Part shown: positions 31,263 to 47,846 of the stretch, piece after piece
How the letters are laid out: every line of letters begins with the position of its first letter
How positions within the stretch are numbered: the first letter of the stretch is position 1
NCBI GenBank assembly: GCA_039621445.1
Contig: CP154954.1
Location: 21,066,642 to 21,130,641 of the forward strand
DNA from: Euglena gracilis
Lineage: Eukaryota; Euglenida; Euglenophyceae; Euglenales
Reading direction: 5' to 3'
Length of the DNA: 64,000 bases
Made by a program: the position numbers and the translations under genes
Notes under the pieces: model-generated
The model's database searches: none
What the model was told of the DNA's origin: nothing
What the model saw: the letters and a program-made list of their open reading frames with translations, nothing else

Positions 31263-31838
31263 TGGGGTCTTTTGCGGAGCCGGAGCTGTCGTTCAGTTTG
31301 TGCCCTTTTCAAGAGGCAGACGATGGGGGGAGACGCCAAGCACGGATTCCTGACCCCCCCCCAAAAAACACAGCAAAACACCGCTAGCGAGCAAGACTGG
31401 CCCCAGTCCACTTCTGACCTGGCCCAATCGTGGCCATCACGGTGGTAGCGTCCGCGTCTCGTAAGAAGGCTGTTGTTAGCGATTCTTGTAAGAAAAGACT
31501 GCTCCACGCCGCTTCGAAGGCCTCTTTGTCCGTCTCGTCTTGCAGGTGTGTAAATTGCATGATCAGCTTGAACAGTTGGTTGCAGCTCCGTGCCAAAAGG
31601 ACGATTATGATCCGCCTACTCCGGAAAAGAAAAGCAGTAAGAAACACCACACCCAACACCAAAAACACAAAAACAACAGCCGGAAAGAAGCAGGACCCCA
31701 CTGGGGTCTTTTGCGGATCCGGAGCTGTCGTTCAGTTTGTGCCCTTTTCAAGAGGCAGACGATGGGGGGAGACGCCAAGCACGGATTCCTGACCCCCAAA
31801 AAAAAAACACAGCAAAACACTGCTAGCGAGCAAGACTG
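30961..31838. repeat. 439-bp tandem duplication at the 5' end of DIRS-2
   Basis: Units 30961-31399 and 31400-31838 are the same length and nearly identical. Both start GCCCCAGTCCACTTCTGACC and end GAGCAAGACTG. The unit includes the N-terminal gag codons and about 250 bp of leader, so the element has two potential starts in tandem. Confidence 0.9.
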
Positions 31839-32083
31839 GCCCCCCAAAGGCAAAGGGCGGAGCCCCAGGCGGAATCAGCGGAAAAAGACACAAGACAGCG
31901 CACATGACACAAGATATTTGTGTTGCGCCTTCGGTGTCCCTTCCCACCTGGTCGGTTTTCCTCCAGGGGGTACGGAAAATGGGGAGTTCGCTTCGATCCG
32001 AACATTTTGCCTCTGCGGGGCCCAAAAAAAAAGCGTGAGCAACTTTCAATGGCGGTAGATAGAACAGTGACATGGGTCATGCG
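31839..32083. other. Gap between DIRS-2 and the glycosyltransferase gene
   Basis: No supported gene. The exact right end of DIRS-2 is not determined. Confidence 0.4.
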
Positions 32084-35000
32084 TCATGCGGCGCCAGACA
32101 TCTCTTTGTACGCACGAATCAATTCTGGAGTCTGCTCCTGCAGCTGGGTGAAGTGCCGCTCCCACAGCACGTGAAGGTCATGGAACAAATTGAAGGCGGG
32201 CTGCAGCAACCCACAGAAAGGGGAAGAACACCAAAAAGAGTGACAAAAAAAGAACTTGCCAGAGCGAATCCAAATTGTGTCAAAAACGGATGGCTGGTGA
32301 TAAAATCGCGTTTCAAGCAGTGGTTTGCAGGAAGCAGGGGAATTGCTAGTTTGACATACAAGGAGAGGGAATGCTGATGGCTAGAAAAACGAGGCATGAG
32401 CTGTTGCGCCATGCGATGAAATTAATCAACGAACCAACTGATTAGCCAACTGTCCCAACCGTTGACGGTTGAAAATTAACCAACCAGTGGACGTGGCCGC
32501 AATTATGTCTAACCGACCATAACTCCGAGTTAACCAACCAATTGATCACTTGGCACTATTTGTGCGCCTTTTGTGTCAATCAAAATCAAGTCAATCAAAT
32601 GGTTGTGAAGTGGATAAGATGAAATAGTGTTTTTCCAAAACGTTGGGATGAACCACAACTAGGAAGCCATTCCTGCCATTCCGTCATTCTTTTCTGATAA
32701 CTCACATGTTGTCTGTTTTCTTCTTGCATTCTGATCAATCAGTGATCCATGCGTGCACATCAGCATGTTACAACCACAGAAATTTCTTCATGTTTGGTGC
32801 TCCTTGGAAGGGCTTTCCCTGAGCGATCCGGATAACTCCAACTGCGCGGTTCACTACAATTGACTTCGGCTGTTGCTCAAACTTGTTTTACTTGACAAGC
32901 CGAGGGGTTGCTTTTGAACCAAACAGTCAGCATAGGAAAATATCCCTCGGTCTTACAGGTGACGTTTAGATGGGAAAAGGCATCCTTACCACATAAAAGC
33001 AATCCAAATGTGGCCCTTGAGGCAAAATTGCAACAAAATATCGCAGCAAACCAATCAGAAACAACCGCCACTAGAATTACAATCTCTTGCTCGTTCCCTT
33101 GTGTACATTTTTTGCGCTGCTCCTTGGGGGGTGCTGAGGCGTGTAGGGGGTTACTTAACAACTCCGGCAGCTGTTCACCACATACCCCCACCCCACTTTT
33201 CAAGCAACGGCTCGTTTGCCCTGCGTGTCGTTATATCCCCCAACGTATTGTTTGGGACCAACTTGCCCCCACCAATAAACTGGGGGTGGATAACCCCCAA
33301 TTACGCCAAATCCAAACCATGCACAAATTCCTTTCCTTGCTTGCTCGAAAAATTTCGATTTTTTTTTGCCCAAATCCATGTTTTTTGATCTCCCGGACCC
33401 GAAAAAAGGGTTTTCGGGCTAAAAATGAGCGTTTTTTTTTTTGACCCCCGGCCCCCCTGTTTTGGGCCCGAATTCTATGGATTTTGGGTCAAGAAGAAAA
33501 GTCGAAGAAAAGTCGAAATTTTTTTTGCCCAAAACGATGTTTTTTGACCTCTCGGACCTGGAAAAGGTGTTTCTGAGCCGAAAATTTGCCGGGCCGCCGC
33601 CCGCCGGCCGGGCCGGGCCGGGGTGGTCTCCCAAAGAGCTCAGCTCTATGTCACACCCTGGTCCGGCCGAGCCCCCCCCCCCCCCCCGGAGTCCCCCCAG
33701 GGGGGATATACTTTTCGGCGCCGAAAATGCTGAAGTTTTTTTTTGAAAAAAGGTGTTATTTTTAGCATTTTTCGCAATTTCATGGCCATTTTCGGGGAAA
33801 AGTGGGTGTGGGGCCCACCCCCCCGGGGGGGGGGTGCCCCCCCCCCGGTCTTAAAAAAAACCCCTGGTTGGGGGCAAGGGGCACATCGTTGCGTGGTGTG
33901 CACCTGAGGCATTATCATGTCGCTTTCAAAACGTGGGATGGGCCGCCTTTGCTTGTCAGCACAGACTTTTTGACCCAAAAAATGGCTTAGTCCAACGGCC
34001 AGGGGGGGGGCCCAGCCAGGGCATGGGGGGGGGGATCCGGGTTGGAAAAAAAAATTTGCTCAAAAAACACTTTTTTTGATGTTCTAAAGTGAAAAAAAGT
34101 GACTTTGAGCAAAAAAAATTCAAAAATTTGGTTCATGACATGCCTCACGAAACTCCCCCACCCAGCCGCCCTCGGACCCCCCGCAGGGGTTCCGAACACC
34201 CAAAACTGGCCCAAAATCGCACAACCAGGCCCCGGGAACCTCAAAAAACGGTCAACCCCCCCCCCCTAAACCTGATGATTGACCCCCTGGTTTGGATCCC
34301 AACTCCTCATATAGCCCGAGATATGGCCAATGTACGGTTTCGGGCCCCGAACAGGCCTGAAATGGCCAAAACTGGCAAAACTGGCCCAAAACCACAAAAC
34401 GGCCATATCTCGGGCCCGGCGAGGAGTTGGCCCAAACCGCGCATACCGATCGATTGGGCGTCCCAAAGTTGTGGAATGAGGTACTCTTTACTTTTTCAAC
34501 TCCCCAGCGTTTTTGACATATTTTGAATTTTTCGATTTTTTTATCCCAAAAATGACCCCTTTTGCCTGTCCATGAAATTTCCTTTGGGAAAAAAACGGTA
34601 GACGACTTTTTTGCTCGGGCCATATCTCCGGACTGGTGGGAAGTTGGGGGCAAAGTGAGGGCTCTGGAGAAACTAGGGATCCTCTCCTAACCTGTAGGCT
34701 ATTAACTTTTCGGGTCTGGAAATCAGGTCACATCGATAATCCGCGGGTGCCATTGCCTACTCAGGGGGGGGGGGGGCGGGGGGCAGGGGGGGGGGGGGGC
34801 GGGGGGGGGGGGGGGGGCCCCCACAGCGCTGGAATTACACCAGAGTTACTCACCCGGCCATGGGGAGCAACAAAAGAGTACTGGTGTAAGGGGTCCCTGG
34901 CCGCTCACCACACAAATTGGGCCACAAGCGAAGTTGGCGCCGGTATTAAACAGACAAGAAGCCTTAGTGCAACTAAGGGAGGTCAGGGGGGTTTTGGGGG

Positions 35001-38000
35001 GGGTTTGGGGGGGGGGGGTAAGCTTCGCTCTTACTCTAAAGAGATAAGAGCTCAGCGACCCACCCACCCTCCCCCCCCCCCCCCCCCAGGGTCCAAGGCT
35101 AAAAAAACATCTGTCCCCAGCCCGGGCGTGGGAGAGGCCCTGCACTTCCCCGCTGCGGGCGGCAGCCCCGGAGGCGTTGGCGAGGTGGTCCCACGGCTTC
35201 GGCCCCGCGAAGTGGATGATGGCGAGGTCCTCCACCCGCCACGCCCGGGGGAATGGCCCCGCCACACCCGGTGCGCGGGCGTGCGGCTGCAATGCGCCTT
35301 TGCGGGAGACAAGAACCTGTTGTCGTCCAACTGCCCAGGCGGCCGGAATTCACTCGTTGATGGGGGGTCCGGGGCTGGAAAAACGCTGCCGGCGGGCCGG
35401 CTGGGCCTCCCCCCCAGGGGCGGGGTCAGATTTTTTTAAGCTGTGCCCTGGACAAGGGTTTTCCATTGGCGGTGTTGGCCACATGGCGGGGAAAGCACAT
35501 CCCCAAAAGGCTGGGCTTCGGGATCTCATCGCAAAACTGTGTGAAAGGAAAATTTGTAATTGGGGGGGGGGTAGTTGTCTGGGTCTGAAAATGCCGGCGC
35601 TGCCTCAGAAATGGCCTTCCGTCTCGAAACTCAAAGACCTCCACGACTTCTTTCCCAATGCTCCTCAGGAGATTTTTGACAGCACTGTTCCGTTCCCTGT
35701 TCCCTTCTCTTCATTTCATGCGGAGGCAACTCATTTTGCAAGGAAAGCACCTTTTTCTCTGTACCCGTTTGGTCCCCTTTCCTGAAGTGAGGGCCGATTC
35801 CACACGGGCGCCATGGGTGTTTCTGTTCACCCCTCCACCTCCTCGGTTCTCGGGTCTCCCGAGATGTGCCGTCCCCACCCGTGGCCGAGCGGCGCCATCG
35901 GAGGCGGTTGCGGGGCAGCGACAGCACAATCTGGTCGGCGTTGTAGCGGTAGGACAGGTCCGGTCAGGGAGGACCGTGGCAGCCATACAGATAAACAGCT
36001 TGACTCAGCCACGTCCAGGGGAGGACAGACTTTTGCACACTCTGTCAGGGGCCTGGCTCTCATGCCAACGAGAAACCCTGTTGTTATGCAAGCCGGGGAA
36101 ATGATCAGGCAGGTCGGACACAGGTCTGGTTAAACATTTGCCTCAAACCCTCAAACCCTCAAACCCTGCCCGCAGGTGTAACCCCCCCTGTTTAAGTGCA
36201 CGGTGCCCAAGTGGTGTGCAGTGTCTAAATAAGGGTCACACCTCCCGAGGGCCCGAAAGTGATGTTCAAAAAAATGCACCCCCAAGAAAGCCACTTTACA
36301 CTGAACCCCTTGGTAGCAGTCAGGTTGTGCCCAACATAAGTTTCACACCCCTGAGGGTCCGAAACGATGGTCCAATAAAGTGCGCACCTCGTTTTGGGGG
36401 GGGGTTACCAAGGCCCAGCCAAAGACAGGGCCTTTGGGCTTCATCTCAGCCACTTGGCTGGGATGACGCCCCAGGAGGTGCCGGGGCCGCCCCGGGCACG
36501 TGCAGCGGTCTACGAAGTACGAGTTGAGGAAGCCGCCGTCGCCGCCGTCCCACGATGGCAGGTCCCGCATCCGCCGCAGCATATCCCGCCAGCCGGCGGG
36601 CCGGGCCATGTGGGGAACTTGATCCATTGGTGCATTAGGGTGGGTAAACCCCCCCAAGTAACATCCCCCGGTGTGTTATTTGGGCACCCGAGCTGGGGCC
36701 CCAGGGGGGGGGTGGGTGTTATTTGGGGGGGTATTTTTATATGGAAAACCAAACGAAAACAGGGGGGGTGTTATTTGGGCGCTTGAAATCGGCCCGGGGG
36801 GGAGTCGGCTGACTGGTCGGCCGACTACCACTGCCCCCCGCCCAACCGACTAGGCCTACTACCCACTACCCCCCCCCCAGTCTACTGTCTGCTGCCAATG
36901 AGCACACAAACAAACGCTTGGAATAGGGGGTCCACCTACCAGGACAGGGGTGGGGGGTCAACCGCCCCACCCAACACCCATGGGGTTCCGGGAACTGCCG
37001 AACAGCCCGGCTGCCAATGCTGCCGACGGGCGGGGGGCACCGCCAGTGGTTTCCATGCACTTGGTGACGTTCCCCGTGAGACGACACGAACACGGGGGAA
37101 ACTTGCAGGGGAGGAACGCTGCGAATGCGCTGCCGTTTTGAATAAACACTGAAGGAAGGGATTAGGGCAGACCCCCTGGGGGGATTGGCGTCCAACACGT
37201 CCGGATGGCTGCAATGAACCGCCCCGAACGATCTGTGCCTTCAAAGCATACAAGCAGTTAGTCACTGGCCGACCCCCCCTCCACAAGGGGGTGGGTGACT
37301 GGTTTTTTTTTCAGAATGAATGACTGGTTTTTGGACCGGACCTTCCCCCCCTCCCCCCCCCGGGGGGGGTCGACAAAAAACCCATTAAAATAACCCTGCA
37401 TCGAAGGCGCCAGGTCACCCCTCTAACTGATCTTGGCCTTTTTTCACGTTTCTGGAATTTTTCCCTTGGATTTCAGAGTGGCCGACCTGTAGGGGGTAAT
37501 GACTGACTGTTTTCCTGAAAAAAATGAGGGTTTTTTTTAGAAATGACTTGAAATCCCCACCTCCATCCTGGTGGGTGTTATGGCCCACCGGCTCTCCTGG
37601 AAGACCTCCGCGTCGGGCTGGAGCACCATCACGCCGGGGTTCCACATGTCACAGCAGTCACGGGCTGCGGCCACATGCTTGGCGGAGGGTGGGCCAGGGT
37701 GTGCCGCTTCAGGTGCCAGCCACTAAATCTCTGGCGATGGAGGTTGAACGATGGAACCGCCCACCGCACGCCACACAGACAGGGATGCTGGGGTCAGAAC
37801 CAGCAATGCTCACGCGGTATTCGTGTGTTGCTGAGCCAGAGGGGATAACCGAAGAAGGCATGTCCGCAACACATGACACACACTCCAGAGGGGGCCCTCT
37901 GGGGGGAGAGAATGGAGGTGGGCAGTGTCTTTGGTCGGCCATTTGCCACAACCTGGACAGATGTAGGCTGAAGAGCTCATCCACATTACTCAGTACCAGC

Positions 38001-39077
38001 GCAGGGCTGGGCCGAGCAGTAGAGGAGGGGATGAGATAAGAAAAATAAATGCGTAAAAAAATACAGAATGGAAGAACAGCCTCAAGAAAGTGGTTCATCA
38101 AAAAATGCTAAAAAAATTGTCCATGGGCGCAGAGATGTTGATTCTCATAAACAAAAATATAATGAGAAAGAAAAATGAAAAAGCAACACCCAAAATATTA
38201 AAACCATGGGACGAGCGACCGACACCCAAAGCAACTTGGGGACCAGGGCAAGGTACAAGTTTTAGGCAACCCCTGAAAAGTAGTAAAAGAGCGAACCAGA
38301 AGAAAATCTCGCACACCATGAAACAGCTGGAACAGCACACGCAAACAACATCCACCATTGGCAAACCAACCCCAACCGGGGCGGGGGGGGAGGGGGACGC
38401 AACATGGACCCTGAAAAAAGCAACACAAAAAAAAACGCAAAAAAAAACGGAAATTGCATGCGAATCCCTTAGCGAGAGACGAAAAATTTCGGCTCTGTTG
38501 GGAAGATTTTCCATTTTACATAAAAATAAGCATTTTGTTGACCAAAAAAACACTACAATAACAAAAATTTGCCAAAATTTTTAGTCTTGGTGGAAAATCA
38601 AAAAAATTACCAAAAAAATTCAGAAACCACCGGGTGAAAAAAACCACAAAAAAACCAAAAAAAATGCAAAAACGCAAATTTCGCCAAAATCGGAAAAAAA
38701 CAACAACAAAAAAACGTGTTTGCATTTCCCCCCCTGCCCAACCCTAACTACAGGGTCATCAACCCATCCTCTGGCCCAGTTCTTCCAGAACATCAGCGTC
38801 CACAAACAATACGGCATCGAACTCCGTGAGGTCCCACACATTCAGTTTGGTGTACGTGTCCGTGTACCGGCTTGTCCCCCGGTCGTCAGGGGACAGGGCA
38901 GCTTGCGTCAGAGCTTTGGCTGTGGTGCCTGACCCGGCTTTCCCACTTTGGAAGCTTCCATTCCTGGTCGTGTATTCACCTGGGCACAAACCCAACCGCT
39001 TTCTTTGAAGGCCATCCACACACGACCCCCGCCCAACTGCCTAACCTACCCACCCATCCACCCAAACACACACACGC

Positions 39078-39117
<40 letters not shown>

Positions 39118-39120
39118 GCG

Positions 39121-39195
<75 letters not shown>

Positions 39196-41552
39196 GCACA
39201 CACACACACACACACCAGAACACACTGAAAATAGCCGAAAGCCGGCCCTACCCGGCCGGCCTGCGCGGGACTAATCCTGGACACATCCCACTCGGTGTCC
39301 ACCGCAGGAGCACAGCGCAGACACAAAAAAAAATGCAAACAAACACAAAACAACAGGGGGGAAAACAAGGGAAAAAGCAAATGGGATGATAATTCCCGAC
39401 AGAGAGATGTCCAGAACGTACACTTTTCTGCTGGAGAAGACTCAGAATGCACCTCCTCACCTCCTGTGGGTAATTTTTTTAGTATGCAACATTATCTGTT
39501 GTTGCAACAAATTACATGCCCAATACGTTCAAAAATGACAAAAAGAAGACCAAAAATACAGATTTTTTGTCGAAAATACTTCCTGAAAATCCCAGGCAAA
39601 AAAGCAAAAAAAACACATAAAAAGGCATAAAAAATTTCCAATGTCGAAGAACACAAGAAAAACAACAAGAAAAGGTATTTCAATTCCCCCCACCTGGAGG
39701 ATCGCCGTTTGCCTGCGAAACTAGCCTGCCATTTTTCTTTGCGGGAGGAGGGTGGCGTAGACTGGCCAGTGGGGCTGCCCTGTGTGGGGCTGGCGATGGA
39801 GGACACCCAGCGCACGGTGCAGCCCGCCATGCGTAGCACCTTCTGCACCTTGCTGGACACCTGCGGGCGATGGCGACGGCCTGGTATTCAGCTTACAAAA
39901 AAGGGGGGAAACGGCCATGCATGTTTGTGTTTCACAAAAGTACCTCCCCCTCCCAAAGCCAAATGAACGCTAAGGTGACGATCTGGACGGTCCGGACGGG
40001 GGACATTCACTGGGCACGGGGGCTCGTAATTGTTTGCTAAAGGTATGTGGTGACAACGGAGACGGTTCGGACGACCCCTCCTCATTCGGCAATGGCGGTC
40101 ATTGGAGAATATGGGGGGGGGGGGCAGGGACAAGCATCGACATTCCAAAAAAAATGTTTTGATGAATTACAGATACTGGAAAAACTCCCACCCGCTCAAG
40201 TTAACGCTGAGGAATCTGGTCCAGGGCAGGGCTGTACAGGAAAGCTTGGTGGGGGGTTGACCCCCCCACCCAGGAGGTGGGTCACTCCCCCAACCCACCA
40301 ACCACAGCACCTGCTCAAAGAAGATTCTTTCGGCGCCGAAAGAGCCGAAGAAAATATTTGACCCAAAAAAAATCGGCGCCACCGGAAATACGGGAAGGCC
40401 TGGGGGGGGCATTGATTCACCACCCACCCACTCTCGAAAACCACCCGCCCACCCCACCCCCAGGGGATGACCTTCGGCCGGCTATGATGTACCCCCTCCC
40501 CGGGGGGTGCAGAGGCGCAAACCCACCCACCCACTCTCAGAAACCCACCCGCCCACCCACCCCCGGGGATGGGGTCCCACAGCTGTTAAATGAATGTGTG
40601 GTCGGACCCCCAATTCCACCAGGATGGGGGGGGGGGGGGCGCTCACCACCCATATGGTTTCGGTCTGAACAACCCGACAGGGGACTGGGTGGTTGGACGA
40701 GAGTAAAATTTCAAAAATCCTACTGTGGAGGGATGGAACTAGCACAGGGAGCCGACTAAGGAGTTGAATCATCACACAGATCACATCAAACAAAGGGGGC
40801 ACCTTGTTGGTGACCATGCAGATGACTTTGTTCGCCCGGGTTTTGGTGTTGAGGATGGACCGCACGGTGACGATCGCCCCCAGTAGGTATTGGTCAGAGC
40901 GGGGTCGTTTTGGCTGCCGTGGGATTCCCCCAGGGAGGTTTTTTTTTTTAAAAAAAGGACCCCCGGTCTTGCAGAAAAAAAACCACCCACCCATACTTTA
41001 ACCCCTATCTCCCACCCCTGGGGGGAGGCAATTTGTGGGTCAAAAAAATATTTTTGGCTTCGCGCCAAACTAAAATAACCCCCCCACCCCACCCCCACTG
41101 GAGGACTGGGGGCACCCCCCACCTCCCCGCGGTCAAACCTTTAAAATCTACCATTCATTCGTGGGGAGGCGACTGTGTGCGATCCGCACCTCTACTCCAC
41201 CTCACGCGGGTTAATCGAACCCTTTAAGTCTACCATTCATTTCGTGGGGAGCGATTGTTGGCGATCGCCCTCACTACACTCACGGTTAATCGAGTTGTGG
41301 GTGTCTTTGTGTCTGTCCTTCTCCCCCTCCCCCCCCCCCCCCCCAGCCCCTGACTTCTACCACAGGCTGGCCGCTGGCACCAGCCATGTGCATGCAGGGG
41401 GCGAAGCACCCACCCGACCCAGGGTCAAGCCAGGCCCCGGCTGTCAGTGATCATGGTCGCCCACGCGACAGCGCGGCGCCGGTCGGGAGAGATGACGCCC
41501 TCTGGCACTGGGTTGAGGTCAGAAGTTTTCTTAGGACGGGGGGAAAGCATCG

Positions 41553-41648
<96 letters not shown>

Positions 41649-41796
41649 ACACATAGAGAGAGAGAGAGACACACAGACACAACACACACGCACACACACC
41701 ACACCCACACCCACCCACCCACCCACACCACACATACACACACAAGCCACACACACACACACCACACATCACACACCACACACCACACACCACACA

Positions 41797-41843
<47 letters not shown>

Positions 41844-41855
41844 CACACACACACA

Positions 41856-41889
<34 letters not shown>

Positions 41890-42241
41890 TGCGAGCACCC
41901 TGTGGGGGGGGGGGTCCAATTTCTCTGTACTTCCTGCCGAAAATACATCTCTTGCAGGGGAACCCACTTGACCCCGGGGTGGGTCGGTTAGACAAATGGT
42001 CCCCACTCACCCCCTCCGAGGTTCCAACCTTCTTGAGAAGAAAGCTCTGGTAGAGGTCCACATTGCCAACGTACCAGTGTGACCAGAGGCCGAGGGAGAG
42101 GACGATTGCCCACGGCAAGGCGCTGAACACCTCCACCAAACTCACCCCCAAATGTTGGCCGAATATTTCGGTGTTGGCGGTACCGTTGAGGGTTGTGTGA
42201 GAAGTAGGCGATGTCCGACACGATCGGCCAAAATACAGCAT
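32084..42241 (-). CDS. GT8 glycosyltransferase, glycogenin-like (multi-exon)
   Basis: Exons read on the minus strand: membrane exon about 42241-42017 ([19 protein letters not shown], then a GTGAGT donor; link to this gene uncertain); about 41520-41443 ([14 protein letters not shown]); 40892-40803 ([14 protein letters not shown]...CMVTNK, GT donor); about 38885-38792 ([21 protein letters not shown]); about 38009-37961 ([14 protein letters not shown]); 37677-37594 ([26 protein letters not shown]); 36582 to about 36505 ([23 protein letters not shown]); about 35290-35170 ([18 protein letters not shown]); 32200-32084 ([20 protein letters not shown]...MSGAA, stop). The D-A-D metal site, [21 protein letters not shown] and [10 protein letters not shown] are the GT8/glycogenin series. 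It transfers UDP-sugar, likely glucose, to prime or extend a glycan; with the membrane exon it could be Golgi. Several introns lack GT-AG. Confidence 0.85.
32201..35169. other. Long last intron of the GT8 gene
   Basis: No gene. It holds T-, C- and G-homopolymer runs, one end (GTCTTAAAAAAAACCCCTG, 33848-33866) of a MITE-like family, a CGGCGCCGAAAA motif near 33713 and a foldback at 34299-34430. Confidence 0.5.
34299..34430. repeat. Foldback (inverted repeat)
   Basis: CCAACTCCTC (34299-34308) and CCCGAGATATGGCC (34315-34328) are matched in reverse complement by GGCCATATCTCGGG (34401-34414) and GAGGAGTTGG (34421-34430): two perfectly paired blocks of 14 and 10 bp with a 72-base loop. Confidence 0.85.
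36591..37593 (-). mobile_element. TIR-bounded intron in the GT8 gene (EVFQE / MLRRM)
   Basis: Ends AGCCGG[T/C]GGGCC are inverted at the two sides (11 of 12 match). No GT-AG. Flanking 8-mers (ATCCCGCC, CTCCTGGA) match at 4 of 8. Removing 36583-37593 joins EVFQE to [15 protein letters not shown] in frame, as glycogenin-like proteins require. It contains C/G-run sequence but no ORF. Confidence 0.6.
39066..39216. repeat. (AC)n / (GCAC)n microsatellite
   Basis: Uninterrupted CACGCACG then (CA)n repeat within an intron of the GT8 gene. The His/Arg-rich and Val/Cys-rich ORFs here are artefacts of the repeat. Confidence 0.98.
40901..41442 (-). mobile_element. Transposon-like intron in the GT8 gene (MITD / QYLLGA)
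   Basis: Not bounded by GT-AG. Flanking 8-mers GTCAGAGC (40893-40900) and GTCAGTGA (41443-41450) match at 6 of 8, like an aged target duplication. Removing the element with one 8-mer joins ...WATMITD to QYLLGAIV in frame, the expected GT8 N-terminal motif. TIRs are weak and offset (GGGG..C..TGGCT on both sides). Confidence 0.5.
41551..41889. repeat. (AC)n microsatellite
   Basis: About 340 bp of CA repeat with short interruptions (GAGAGA near 41655, CCCACC near 41705). The long Cys/Val and Thr/His ORFs are artefacts. Confidence 0.98.
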
Positions 42242-42259
42242 TTATGAGGTTCCAATATT

Positions 42260-44359
42260 CTGGAAATGCTTTTGTCGCTGGCCAGGAGGCGAAACAAGTT
42301 CACATGGGCGGCGGAGTTTAAGAAGGGGGATGATTCCATGTGGCGCATGGGGCATGGCGTGGAATGATTCCATGCGCCCTAGCAAAGCACCTCCTGCCCG
42401 TCGCACATGGAGGGGCAGCAAAACTCACGCTGCCGGGCAGTCCCCGAAGGTCAAGTTCCCGGTTCACAATGCCTTGGCCACCACGAGGCACTGGAGGCGG
42501 CGCCTCATCCGCCGCATCGCACACCCCGCGCCGCGGCTGCCGCGGCCCACATTCAGCGCATGGCCCGGGAGCCGGTCGGCGGCTGCCCCGAACCCCTGCG
42601 GCGACGGACGAGAGGGGGCGGCGTGGTAGACCTTCGGCGCTGCAGTTTTTAATGGGGGACTGTGATGGTTTTGGAGAGGCCTCTGGACAACGATGGCACT
42701 GTGGATGGAGGGCACGCGCATCCGAAGGTCACGCGGCTGGAAGGCATAGCAGGCAGATGGAAAACTGTCGACTCCCAGGAGCAGAATCAACGCCAGGGGG
42801 GTCCTGACCCCCCTCCACGATACACCATTTTACAGCCGGTACCTCCCAACAGTGGTCGCCACTCTTCCCCGACCAGGAGGGGTCGCCGACGGAAATTATA
42901 TGGTCACCCAATGATCAGTAAACGGGGTGTTAGTTCCGGAAGGGTGGCAGGAAAGAATCGGGGGAGAAATCTTCCCCAGTTGGGCATGCCGACATAGCAA
43001 AACAGGCAACACCAAACAGTAAAAACAACATAAGAAATGGAAAAATTCCCCAAAACCGCACAACACAGGCCAAGCGTGTCCAACAGGGCGGTCCAGCCAC
43101 AATGACATTTAACATGCGGCCTGCCGAAACAAAGAGCAAACGCGCCATTCATGGAAAGCAACCAAGGATTTTGCCCTGGGGTTGGGGTGTTTCCACAGGT
43201 GCTTCCAGGAAAGAGCCGTGGCAAAAAAAAAAATCACCATTCCAGGCCAAAAATATTTGATCACTAATACAACCATGGACTCATGCGTGCCCAACCACAC
43301 AACAAACAAAACCGTGTATCACCCTTCCCCCACCAAAACCACTCAAGCCACCACACACCGAATTACCCCCCAAAACAACAACCCAAACCCAAACCGGCAA
43401 ACATACCCCAGCTACATTTACAAACAACTGTTTCCGGGCGGGGGGCCCCGAAATTCCTTCGGCCAGCTTCGCTGCTTCCCTCAGGGGGTGTCTTGGGAAC
43501 CCCCCATCAATGCACTTAACTTTAGCCGGGGTGGATGTCTGGCAGCTTCCGGGAAAACTTAGGAACCTCAAACATTTTGTGTAAAACAGCAAGAAAATTT
43601 CTTCTCTGTTCTGTGCCTGAGGTGGCATTTTGGCAACTTCTGCGACAACAAAGAAAATGATCAGGTGATGCAAAATGCAATTTGTCATTGGGAACAATGG
43701 GCAGCATTCCGGCACAGACACGCGCTGCGGGGTTCGGAGGCGCCGTCATTGGCCCATAAGGAAGGGGAGAGGGAGGGAGATGGATAAGGAATTGGCGAAG
43801 TGCATTGATTGCAAAGCCCGCAGGCACAGGCTATGTGCCTCCGGGAAGCAGTGACTGCAACGGGAGGGTCGGTGGGAGGGTGACTCGCCACAGCGCCGGG
43901 CGGTCACCGTAGCATTGTCTCCAGGAGTTGCTTCACCCTGGGGCGGGGGAGGAACACGCTTTCGTTCCGAGCTGCCTTCGACGGACCACCCCCAGGAATG
44001 AGGCAGTGGCCGGCCTTGGGGGCTTGGAGGGAGACTGGAAAGCCGGGGCAACCAAACGGCACGCCAGCATGTGGCACTCATTGGGCTGTGCTCCAACCAA
44101 GCGGTTTGTTGTAGGGCCTTGCGGGGGGATTTCCAGCTGGGGCCGGAAAATCACCGGTGAATGAAAGCAGCCACCAGTTGGCAACAATTCACTAATCCGG
44201 GGGCTGCCAGCCCGCAGATGGCTTCCACTGCAACCAAATTTGGACCAGGGCATGCCAGCCCGGTGGGGCAAGCAAAAACTGAGTTATTACTCTGCCGTTT
44301 AAATGTGGCGGAACCTGTGGCAAGAAACCAACGTAACATCGCGGAAGGCCACACAATAC
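42260..44359. other. Interval between the GT8 and AK6 coding exons
   Basis: No assigned exon. A GC-rich stretch at about 42400-42640 is open in several frames on both strands and could be coding, but no family is recognisable. The last AK6 exon (after NVE-R) should lie in this interval. The rest is low complexity. Confidence 0.35.

Positions 44360-47846
<3,487 letters not shown>

Noticed and set aside
36142-36166. Telomere-like repeat (CTCAAACC x3)
   Set aside because: Only three units and not a known telomere permutation.
39041-39230. Cys/Val- and Thr/His-repeat ORFs on both strands
   Set aside because: Direct translations of (AC)n and (GCAC)n microsatellite; the same applies at 41427-41991 and 61367-62101.
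42400-42650. GC-rich open frames as a definite gene or the last AK6 exon
   Set aside because: Open in several frames on both strands and no residue pattern matches the AK6 C-terminus or another family.
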